A stretch of DNA of 64,000 bases from the NCBI RefSeq assembly GCF_049116215.1, contig NZ_JAGDZB010000003.1:248001-312000 (forward strand), given 5' to 3'. Source of the stretch: Shimia sp049116215. Its GTDB lineage: Bacteria; Pseudomonadota; Alphaproteobacteria; Rhodobacterales; Rhodobacteraceae. Within the stretch, counting starts at the first letter, position 1. Each line of letters starts with the position of its first letter. The position numbers were made by a program, and so were the translations under genes. Positions 17,789-24,821 of this stretch are shown here, one piece after another. The notes below the pieces were generated by a model. It searched no databases and was not told the DNA's origin. It worked only from the letters and a program-made list of their open reading frames with translations.

Positions 17789-18298
17789 TCAGGGGATACC
17801 TGACCCTTGGTTTTGATCCGCCACCACTTGGTAAGCAGTGTCGAACCAAAATTCTTCGAGATTGGCACCGTCGCCAATGCGGTCCACCACGGCAAAAAGG
17901 CCGGGGGCTGCAAGCGGGGTCAAAACGCCGTGCCATGTGTTTCGATGGAAGTTGATGGCTTGTCCCGGTTGCGTCTGAAACGCCATAGGTTTATCCGGCT
18001 TGCCGCCCAAATCTTTGGCAACAACTACAAGGAATGCGTGTTCCGTCATCGGAATGAAAGCCTGACTTCCGTCCGGATGGCGCTCAACCATATCTAGTGT
18101 GTAGGGCAGGCTGCGCGGCTGCGCGTTAAACAGGCTGATGCCCGCGCGGCCATCGGCAAAGTCCATCTCTGCCAAGTCGTGGTGACGGCCACACATGCCT
18201 TGATTGATGATTTTGTCAGCTTCCGTCTTGAGCGTGATGACATCGCCAAAGGGCGCGAATGCCTCTGCTGTCAGGGGCTGGATGGCGATTTCAGTCAC
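17789..18298 (-). CDS. allA: Ureidoglycolate lyase
   Basis: This 169-residue cupin-like enzyme splits ureidoglycolate into glyoxylate and urea, the last step of the allantoin branch. Conserved parts are FAPFGDVI at the N terminus, TEHAFLVVVAKD, and the His-rich NFHRNTWHGVLTPL. Its start overlaps the end of the upstream allantoinase fusion by eight bases, so the two are translationally coupled. Confidence 0.94.
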   Translation of the reverse strand: MTEIAIQPLTAEAFAPFGDVITLKTEADKIINQGMCGRHHDLAEMDFADGRAGISLFNAQPRSLPYTLDMVERHPDGSQAFIPMTEHAFLVVVAKDLGGKPDKPMAFQTQPGQAINFHRNTWHGVLTPLAAPGLFAVVDRIGDGANLEEFWFDTAYQVVADQNQGSGIP

Positions 18299-19709
18299 GG
18301 TAAAGATCCATCAGCCGGAATTCTGCAATGCGTTCAACTTGTTTGCAGGCTTCCGCAAACTCGGTGACGCTGTCGTTGCCGATCCGACGCTCAAAAGCCG
18401 CCATGATCGAAGCTTTGGTGTGGTCACGCACTGCTATGATGAATGGGAAGCCGTGTTTGGTCACATAGTCGCTGTTCAATTGAGTGAAGTTTGCGCGCTC
18501 TTCATCCGTGAGCATATCCAGACCAGCACCGGCCTGTTCAGAGGTGCTTTCCGCGGTCAGACGACCGGCGGATGCCAATTTGCCCGCAAGATCCGGGTGT
18601 GCGTTGAGCACGCCAAGACGCTCTTCGTCACTTGCCCTGCGGAAAGCCCGACACAGTATACTGTGAACCCCCGCGGCACAGTCGTGTGCGGCCCCCAATT
18701 CCAACGTATGGGCACGTTCCGCAATCCAGGCGGAATGCTCAAAAATGCCGCCATACAGCTCCACAAATCGAGCTTTGTCCATTTCGCTGGGGCGTTCGAT
18801 CCGATTGTGTGGATGTGTCTGTGCCCAGTGTTCCGCAATCTCGATACGTCGCGGGGTCCATACGCCCTCAAAGCCCTGAATGTAGTCGAGGAATTGCGCC
18901 AATCCGGCGAGTTTGCCTGGACGGCCAATCAACCGGCAGTGCAGGCCTATCGACATCATCTTGGGGGCGCCTTCGCTGCCTTCGGCATAGAGCACGTCAA
19001 AGGCGTCTTTGAGGTAGGTGAAAAAATCTTGCCCTGTGACCCAGCCCGGAGCCGTGGCGAAGCGCATGTCGTTGGCTTCCAGTGTATATGGGATGATCAG
19101 CTGATCGCTGTCTCCATATTCGCGCCAGTATGGCAGGTCGTCATCGTAAGTATCCGAGATATAGGCAAACCCACCTTCTTCGGCGACGAGCCGCACAGTG
19201 TTCTCGGAACAACGCCCCGTGTACCAACCGCGCGGACGGTCGCCGACCACTTCGGTGTGCAGCCGAACCGCTTCGGCAATGGACGCGCGTTCCTCCGTCT
19301 CGGGCATGTCTTTATGCTCAACCCACTTGAGGCCGTGACTGGCGATCTCCCAATCCGCGGCCTTCATGGCCGCAACCTGTTCTGGGTTACGCGCCAGCGC
19401 ACTTGCCACGCCGTAGATGGTCACAGGAATGTCTTTGCCAGTGAACAAGCGATGCAGGCGCCAGAAACCGGCACGCGCGCCGTATTCGTAGATCGACTCC
19501 ATGTTCCAATGACGCTGGCCCTGCCATTGGGCGGCGCCTGGAATGTCGGAAAGAAACGCCTCAGAGGCTGCATCGCCATGCAGAACGCAGTTTTCGCCAC
19601 CTTCTTCGTAGTTCAGCACAAATTGAACAGCAACTTTGGCGTCATTGGGCCATTGTGCGTGTGGTGGCTTAGGGCCGTAGCCTCGCATGTCCCGTGCATA
19701 ACGCATCAC
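18291..19709 (-). CDS. puuE: Allantoinase (PuuE type) fused to OHCU decarboxylase (UraD)
   Basis: A 472-residue fusion. Residues about 1-300 are a polysaccharide-deacetylase-fold allantoinase (cofactor-independent PuuE family: YGPKPPHAQWPNDAKVAVQF, NYEEGGENCVLHGD, GWYTGRCSENT, MMSIGLHCRLIGRPG). Residues about 310-472 are 2-oxo-4-hydroxy-4-carboxy-5-ureidoimidazoline decarboxylase (LNAHPDLAGKLA, LTAESTSEQAGAGLD). The UraD half makes (S)-allantoin, which the PuuE half hydrolyses to allantoate. This fused order is known in several proteobacteria. Uricase and HIU hydrolase genes are not in the window. Confidence 0.94.
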   Translation of the reverse strand: MMRYARDMRGYGPKPPHAQWPNDAKVAVQFVLNYEEGGENCVLHGDAASEAFLSDIPGAAQWQGQRHWNMESIYEYGARAGFWRLHRLFTGKDIPVTIYGVASALARNPEQVAAMKAADWEIASHGLKWVEHKDMPETEERASIAEAVRLHTEVVGDRPRGWYTGRCSENTVRLVAEEGGFAYISDTYDDDLPYWREYGDSDQLIIPYTLEANDMRFATAPGWVTGQDFFTYLKDAFDVLYAEGSEGAPKMMSIGLHCRLIGRPGKLAGLAQFLDYIQGFEGVWTPRRIEIAEHWAQTHPHNRIERPSEMDKARFVELYGGIFEHSAWIAERAHTLELGAAHDCAAGVHSILCRAFRRASDEERLGVLNAHPDLAGKLASAGRLTAESTSEQAGAGLDMLTDEERANFTQLNSDYVTKHGFPFIIAVRDHTKASIMAAFERRIGNDSVTEFAEACKQVERIAEFRLMDLYRD

Positions 19710-19838
19710 GCCAAATCTCCCCTGTTTCGCGATTGCTTCGTTTTACCTTATAAAGCGCGCCGTGACTTTCCAATTTTTCTTGAAAGAGTTGTTGTCACGA
19801 GAAACCCGTAAAAAAGAGATTTGTGCGAGGGCTCACCG

Positions 19839-20765
19839 TTAGGTGCTTGCGGCTGCTTCCTTTTTCTGAAGCGCCGCTTGCAAGCGCGGCGTCATAAACT
19901 CAATCAGGAGCCTGGTTTTTGGATCTTGGTGACGACGGTGTGTGTACAGCAGTGCCATTTGGATTGGCATGGGCGGGGTCCCTGATAGGACCGAAACCAA
20001 GGCGCCAGATGTCAGATGTTCCGCAATCTCGAATTCGGGTTTGAGCGTGATGCCATGGCCCTCAAGAGCCCAATCGGTGAGGACGTCGCCGTCATCGGAT
20101 TCAAATGGGCCTTTGACAGCAAACCGGCGAGTGCCCTCTGCTGTCTCCAACGGCCATTGGAATTCAGGAGCACCAGGATACCGCAAATTGAGGCAGTCAT
20201 GGGTGCCATTGGTCAATTCCTCGGGGCTGGTTGGCGCGCCTCGGTCTGACAGGTATTTTGGCGAAGCACATAAGACGCGCGGGCAGTCCGCGATTTTGCG
20301 AATGCGTAGAGTGCTATCTTCCGGAACACCCAAAAAGAACGCTACATCAAGGCCTTCTGCTGTTAAATCCAACTTGCGATCAGACAATCGCAAGCGCAGA
20401 TCAATGAGCGGGTATTCCTTTTTAAACTCAGGGATCAGGGGGGCAATCAGGCGGCGGCCAACGCCCAACGGGGCCGCAATGTGAAGCAAGCCGCGTGGGC
20501 TTTGTGTGATGGAGTTAACCGCTGCTTCCGCTTCGTCAATGGTTTCCAAAATCTTGCAAGCGCCTTCATAGAAGGTATTGCCTTGCTCAGTGGGGTTGAG
20601 CTGTCGGGTTGTGCGGTGGAACAAGCGAACGCTGAGATAATCCTCCAACTGTGAAATCCGCGACGAGGCCACGGCTGCGGAAATGCGTTGGTCGCGAGCG
20701 GCGGCGGACATGCTGCCAAGTTCGTAGACACGTACAAAAGTGCGAATGTTGTCGATGTAGGACAT
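19839..20765 (-). CDS. LysR-family transcriptional regulator
   Basis: A 308-residue regulator with an N-terminal winged helix (about 1-60: IRTFVRVYELGSMSAAARDQRISAAVASSRISQLEDYLSVRLFHRTT) and a LysR substrate domain. It resembles the group that acts on neighbouring divergent genes. ATG 20765 gives standard LysR length; an open frame reaches 20906 but would add about 47 unlikely residues. The gph gene diverges from it, and the allantoinase operon lies downstream on the same strand, so the target is uncertain. Confidence 0.9.
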   Translation of the reverse strand: MSYIDNIRTFVRVYELGSMSAAARDQRISAAVASSRISQLEDYLSVRLFHRTTRQLNPTEQGNTFYEGACKILETIDEAEAAVNSITQSPRGLLHIAAPLGVGRRLIAPLIPEFKKEYPLIDLRLRLSDRKLDLTAEGLDVAFFLGVPEDSTLRIRKIADCPRVLCASPKYLSDRGAPTSPEELTNGTHDCLNLRYPGAPEFQWPLETAEGTRRFAVKGPFESDDGDVLTDWALEGHGITLKPEFEIAEHLTSGALVSVLSGTPPMPIQMALLYTHRRHQDPKTRLLIEFMTPRLQAALQKKEAAAST

Positions 20766-20926
20766 GGCGATCTTCAGGCATTTCTTGAAACTGGAATTGT
20801 ATTCCATGGTATCCCAAAAAAGTCGTCCGCGCCAGAGGGGCTGACATGCAAACGATTTCTTGCTTTCCATTATCGTCGCGGCGTGATTGAAAATTTGCAA
20901 AACCATAAGCTTAGGAGGCGCGTGCT

Positions 20927-21580
20927 ATGCAGGCAGTGATCTTTGATTTGGACGGAACCCTAGTGGACAGTGCTCCGGATATTCGAGCGTCGGTGAATGT
21001 CATGCTGGCAGAAGAAGGCTTCGAGGAGTTGGACCTACCAACAGTTATTTCCTTTGTTGGCAATGGATTACCGACGTTGGTCCGTCGTGTCATGGCGTAT
21101 TTTGACATTGAGGATACGCAGTTTTCGCGTCTCAATGCGCGGGTGTTGGCGATCTACAATGCGTCAACTTATGAGCACACAGTGTTGTACAATGGTGTGC
21201 GGGATGTGCTGAGTACGCTTCAAGCCAAAGGGGTGCGGTTAGGAGTTTGTACCAACAAGCCGGAAGAGCCTGCGCGGCACGTTTTGCAGGCTTTGGATCT
21301 GACGCAGTTTTTTGACATGGTTGTTGGGGGAGACACGTTTGAAAAACGGAAACCGGACCCTTTGCCTCTTTTGAATGTGATTGGCGAAACCGATTTGTCG
21401 GACGTGCTTTATGTGGGTGACAGCGAAGTTGATGCGGAGACGGCGCAGCGGGCTGGCGTGACTTTTGCTTTATTTACAGAGGGCTACCGAAAGACACCCG
21501 TAGCGGACATTCACCATGATTTCATTTTTTCAAAGTGGCGTGATTTTTTGGCAGTGGTTGAGGGAGCGCAACCGGCATAG
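20927..21580 (+). CDS. gph: Phosphoglycolate phosphatase (HAD superfamily)
   Basis: A 217-residue HAD phosphatase: motif I IFDLDGTLVDSAPDI (nucleophile and acid/base Asp), motif II CTNKP, motif III Lys near KRKPDP, motif IV GDSEVDAETAQRAG. It dephosphorylates 2-phosphoglycolate from DNA repair or RuBisCO side reactions. An ideal AGGAGG at 20913-20918 lies eight bases before ATG 20927. The substrate could be another small phosphate ester, as HAD substrates are hard to call. Confidence 0.88.
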   Translation: MQAVIFDLDGTLVDSAPDIRASVNVMLAEEGFEELDLPTVISFVGNGLPTLVRRVMAYFDIEDTQFSRLNARVLAIYNASTYEHTVLYNGVRDVLSTLQAKGVRLGVCTNKPEEPARHVLQALDLTQFFDMVVGGDTFEKRKPDPLPLLNVIGETDLSDVLYVGDSEVDAETAQRAGVTFALFTEGYRKTPVADIHHDFIFSKWRDFLAVVEGAQPA

Positions 21581-21684
21581 GCCAAAATACGCGGCTTCTC
21601 TCCGATCCGCATAACTGTGACTTGCTCATTGGGGGCAGTTGGTTTTAGGCTGTTTCCAAACGCCATGACGCGAGGAGTTTGGTT

Positions 21685-22260
21685 GTGAAATCTTTTATTG
21701 TCAGTGCTTTGGCCGCTGTAGCTATTTTGATTGGGGGGGCTGTCTCTGCACAGACGATTGACATAACCCCGGCCAATCCTCAGCCAACGGGCGTGAAGCG
21801 GGGGCTCAAGGTCAACTACTTTACTGGCGAACGCAATGTGCGGAACCTGTCGCAGGCGAAGTCCAAGATCAAGTGGTCCAAGCCGGGTAAGCCTTTGCCA
21901 GGGTTGAACTTTCCGGACAAAGGGCAGGGCGCGCCGGTGCTGACATCGGGCAAGGCCACTTTGGTGGTTGCGGACATTAACGGGTATATCAAGTTTGATA
22001 AGCCCGGGGTCTATGACCTTGAATTCTTTAGCAATGATGGCTCGCAAATTTGGATCGGTGGCAAGTCGGTGGCGAAGCTGAACAAGATTACGGCTTGTGC
22101 CAGTGTGGGGCGGCCGAAGGTCAATGTGCCCTCGGCAGGATGGTATGATTTCAAAGTGTTATACTGGCAGAAAGAGGGCACGGCGTGCCTCGAAAGCGAG
22201 TGGAAAGCGCCTGGTGGCAAGCGTCAGCTGATCCCAAACAGCGCGTTTGGTTATAAGTAA
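21685..22260 (+). CDS. Secreted PA14-domain-like protein
   Basis: A 191-residue exported protein. The signal peptide (about residues 1-23) ends in VSAQ. The mature part has a PA14-like beta-barrel pattern: RGLKVNYFTGER, then INGYIKFDKPGVYDLEFFSNDGSQIWIGGKSVAKL and AGWYDFKVLYWQKEGTACLESEW. PA14 domains usually bind carbohydrate. The start is GTG 21685, since AGGAG at 21672-21676 is eight bases upstream. Two cysteines in the second half could pair. A strong terminator follows. Confidence 0.75.
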   Translation: MKSFIVSALAAVAILIGGAVSAQTIDITPANPQPTGVKRGLKVNYFTGERNVRNLSQAKSKIKWSKPGKPLPGLNFPDKGQGAPVLTSGKATLVVADINGYIKFDKPGVYDLEFFSNDGSQIWIGGKSVAKLNKITACASVGRPKVNVPSAGWYDFKVLYWQKEGTACLESEWKAPGGKRQLIPNSAFGYK

Positions 22261-22283
22261 ACATCTGTTCAGAGTGATTAATT

Positions 22284-22305
22284 GGGGGCTTCGGCCCCCT
22301 TTTTT
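22284..22305 (+). terminator. Intrinsic terminator with UUCG tetraloop
   Basis: GGGGGC (22284-22289), loop TTCG, GCCCCC (22294-22299), then six T. It follows the PA14-like gene by 23 bases. Confidence 0.9.
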
Positions 22306-22318
22306 GTGGGCGAAATCC

Positions 22319-22363
22319 ACGTCGGTATTCTGTCGGCATCACGACTGTTTCGCGACTGTGGCG
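22319..22363 (+). repeat. Dispersed intergenic repeat family 1, copy B
   Basis: ACG then TCGGTATTCTG, TCGGCATCACG, ACTGTTTCGCG, ACTGTGGCG: three to four 11-base units related to copies A (10367) and C (56161). It is the most diverged copy. It lies between the convergent PA14-like and HExxH lipoprotein genes. Confidence 0.6.
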
Positions 22364-22376
22364 ATTTTTGCACCGA

Positions 22377-23051
22377 TCAGCGGCAGATATTCTTAACCTG
22401 TGCGTCTTCCCACGGCAGAACCACCGCGTCTGGGCGGGGCAGATTTTCGACTGGGAAGTGCGGTGAGAGCAAAGATTTCAGGCGCGCAGTTCGTGGGGCC
22501 TCGGGGTCGAGAAATGAACAGCAGAGGTATTCCTCGACCACGGCGGCCTGTTGCTCATAACCGTAGTCCAGAAAGGTCGCGGCAGTGGCGCCTTCGAACT
22601 GATAAGGATCCGCGCCGTTTTTGTGTTCTTGGGCGGCCTTCAACGGCGTGTAGCCGGTGATCTCACGGTTCTGCCATTGCCAGACGTGCACCATTTCATG
22701 GGCGAAGAACATCGCCGCCGTCAGGTGCAGCTTCTCAGGATAGCTCGGCACGTAGTCCGGCACCGACCAATCGCGGGAGGTGTAGACGTGCTCATAGAGC
22801 ACAACACCGGCGGCGGTGGCGGTGATGGTTTCCTCTTTGGGCTCCGGATTGATGCGCTCGCGACAGGCGAGGCGGGGGCGTTTTTCATATTCCCACGTCT
22901 GAATGCCCAGAGGGGCGTTTTTGGTGATCCGGATCGGTTTGGTGTCGATGGTGTCGCCCAAAACGTCAGCGGTAAATGCCCGTTCCGTATCGGTCAGGGA
23001 CCGGCCACAGGAGATCAAAGCGAGACAGAAGAAAACGGGCCAGATGCGCAT
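22377..23051 (-). CDS. Putative lipoprotein with HExxH metallopeptidase motif
   Basis: A 224-residue protein with an N-terminal hydrophobic segment and lipobox LISC (Cys15). The segment FFAHEMVHVWQWQNREI holds HEMVH at about 118-122, a zinc-metallopeptidase HExxH motif in the HExxHxxQxQ arrangement. A Glu-rich helix EQQAAVVEEYLCC downstream could supply a third ligand. I do not recognise a named family. ATG 23051 is chosen because it begins the signal sequence; the longer open frame to 23210 lacks one. It follows a membrane protein gene on the same strand. Confidence 0.7.
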   Translation of the reverse strand: MRIWPVFFCLALISCGRSLTDTERAFTADVLGDTIDTKPIRITKNAPLGIQTWEYEKRPRLACRERINPEPKEETITATAAGVVLYEHVYTSRDWSVPDYVPSYPEKLHLTAAMFFAHEMVHVWQWQNREITGYTPLKAAQEHKNGADPYQFEGATAATFLDYGYEQQAAVVEEYLCCSFLDPEAPRTARLKSLLSPHFPVENLPRPDAVVLPWEDAQVKNICR

Positions 23052-23095
23052 GTGGGGGAGACTAACAAAGCGCCTTGTGGTGGCAAGGTGGGAAA

Positions 23096-23842
23096 TCACA
23101 GAAGGCTGTCGATTGTGCGGCCCAAGCGGAAAGGTGCCGCAAAGGCCACAAGGCAGAGGGCGATGATTTGCAGGATCAAGAGGGCGCGGCCGGATTGCAG
23201 GCGTTGCCATGAGTCGCGCAAGGCGGTGATGTCTTCGATCAGCGTGTCATAGGTGAGCGCCAGCACGCGGTAGTCGGCGGCGATCTCCGGGCGGGTGGGC
23301 GCGATGTTTTCCACCGCCATGATGGTGGGCACGTCTCGGGTGTCAAAGGCGAGGAACTCGGCCATTTCCAGCTCCGCGGTGGCTTGGGACATCTCGGCGT
23401 GATCGCGGGCGCTGCCAAACAGTAGGGAGATGCCTTCCAGTGGGGCGGCGCGTTCCGTGATGGTGAGGAACAGGGGCAGGGCGGTGTTTTCCGCTGAGGA
23501 CGCGGAGAGGAATTCGACCTTTTCGCAGAGCGTGGTCAGGTCCGCGTCACTGGTTTCTGCGCAGTAGCGCAGGCGGAAGCGGGCGGCGTCAGTGTCAAAG
23601 GCGCGGGACGCGGTGTAGGCGACGGTGATCTGGCGGTTGAGGGCTGTGCTGTCCTCTTGGTAGATGCTCGCCGCGATGGCGACCACGGCGCCAACCCCGC
23701 CCAAGGCGACCCAGATCACGTCGGCCAAAAGCCAGGCCTTGGTGTCTTCCGTGCGACGAAAGAGCGTCAGCGCGCCAAGGCAGCCCAGCAGAAAGCAGGC
23801 AAGGATCAAAGGGAGTTGATAGGTTTGTAAAAACGCGGCCAT
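23096..23842 (-). CDS. Uncharacterised membrane protein
   Basis: A 248-residue protein with two N-terminal helices (about 7-27 and 38-60), a roughly 150-residue polar segment with two cysteines (RLRYCAE, TTLCEKVE) that is probably periplasmic, and one C-terminal helix (about 218-238) ending in a basic tail. I do not recognise the family. The architecture resembles a small sensor-like or scaffold protein. It precedes the HExxH lipoprotein by 44 bases and may be co-transcribed with it. Confidence 0.65.
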   Translation of the reverse strand: MAAFLQTYQLPLILACFLLGCLGALTLFRRTEDTKAWLLADVIWVALGGVGAVVAIAASIYQEDSTALNRQITVAYTASRAFDTDAARFRLRYCAETSDADLTTLCEKVEFLSASSAENTALPLFLTITERAAPLEGISLLFGSARDHAEMSQATAELEMAEFLAFDTRDVPTIMAVENIAPTRPEIAADYRVLALTYDTLIEDITALRDSWQRLQSGRALLILQIIALCLVAFAAPFRLGRTIDSLL

Positions 23843-23911
23843 GGAGGCAGCTTAGCGACGAATGGCTGAAACAGGGATCACGGCTGCGTGTCGCGACGGA
23901 CTTCGGCGGAC

Positions 23912-24352
23912 TTACTTGGGCGTGGTGACCAAGCGGCCGCCGTTCATGCATTCGGTGAAGTGGAAATCGTAAAACTTCTGGTCTTGCGCGGCCCCAGCGG
24001 CGGAGCCGATGGCGCCGCCGACCACGGCACTGCCAAGCGCGTCGCGGTGATCGCGGGTGCCGATGTAGCCGAGGCCATAGCCCAGTTGCGTGCCGGTTTG
24101 CCCGCCTTGTACACGCCCGCGCATACCGGCGGCGGCGCGGGCGTATTGGTCACAGAAGAGCTCTGTGCGCGGTTGTTTTTGCCCCCACTGGTGCGTGCCT
24201 TTGTTGGTGTTCAAAGACGGCTGATTGGAGCGCTGCTGGCTTTCTGGCGACATGAAGTTGTTCTGATGCCGCGCGGAATCTTTGCGGGCTTGGGCTGTGG
24301 CGTCAGGGACGGGCAGCAGGAGGGCGAGGATCAGGGCAAGGGCAGGGCGCAT
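23912..24352 (-). CDS. Exported glycine-zipper-like protein
   Basis: A 146-residue secreted protein with a signal peptide over residues 1-19 (RPALALILALLLPVPDATA). The C-terminal half has a Gly/Ala-rich zipper, GLGYIGTRDHRDALGSAVVGGAIGSAAGAA, as in outer-membrane-associated glycine-zipper proteins, followed by a Cys-containing tail. ATG 24352 starts the signal sequence. The function is unknown; such segments often insert into or bridge membranes. Confidence 0.68.
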   Translation of the reverse strand: MRPALALILALLLPVPDATAQARKDSARHQNNFMSPESQQRSNQPSLNTNKGTHQWGQKQPRTELFCDQYARAAAGMRGRVQGGQTGTQLGYGLGYIGTRDHRDALGSAVVGGAIGSAAGAAQDQKFYDFHFTECMNGGRLVTTPK

Positions 24353-24393
24353 GCGGGGAGTTTGGCAGGGTGAGGTGTGTTCCACAACCTAAT

Positions 24394-24466
24394 GCGGAAT
24401 GCAGAGCATTCCGCCGCGCCCGACCCACCCCCATGGGAGGGCGCGTTCTGCACCCACCCTCGGGTC
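24394..24466. repeat. GC-rich inverted-repeat element
   Basis: A perfect 9-base hairpin GCGGAATGC-AGA-GCATTCCGC (24394-24414) is followed by a C-rich block bounded by GACCC (24422-24426) and GGGTC (24462-24466) with CCCATGGG inside. It fills the 148-base gap between two minus-strand genes. It looks like an intergenic repetitive element or terminator, but only one copy is in the window. Confidence 0.45.
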
Positions 24467-24500
24467 AGGCGCTGCCTAAATTGGTCTGTCTCTTCAGCTG

Positions 24501-24791
24501 TTAGAAGAGATGTGCGTAGACCCAGCTGAAGATGGAAAACGAGCCAGCCAGGAGCATGGCGCAAACATCCAAACAGACCAGGATAAAGAATGCCAAGGCA
24601 GTTAGAGATCTGCGTTGGGGAAAGTCAGTCATCCAAATGAGCAGAATGATCTTCGCTGCAAAAAGCGGATATGCGAGGTTGATGCCGCCAACTGTGAGGG
24701 GCAGGAAAACTTTCAGAAGAGCCGATGCGCCGATGTTGCAGAGTTGAAAGACCCAAAAAACTTTGGGATCGGAACCTTGGAGTTTGGACAT
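24501..24791 (-). CDS. Small integral membrane protein
   Basis: A 96-residue protein with three likely membrane helices (about 14-31, 35-53 and 64-91) and almost no soluble part. I do not recognise the family. It is 30 bases downstream of parE on the same strand and could be co-transcribed. Base composition is slightly more AT-rich than its neighbours. Confidence 0.6.
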   Translation of the reverse strand: MSKLQGSDPKVFWVFQLCNIGASALLKVFLPLTVGGINLAYPLFAAKIILLIWMTDFPQRRSLTALAFFILVCLDVCAMLLAGSFSIFSWVYAHLF

Positions 24792-24821
24792 CTCAGTATC
24801 TTGGAAGCGAAGCGTTATGCC

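Noticed and set aside
18204..19811. 535-residue open frame on the plus strand opposite the allantoinase fusion
   Set aside because: Shadow of the minus-strand gene, whose motifs are clear.
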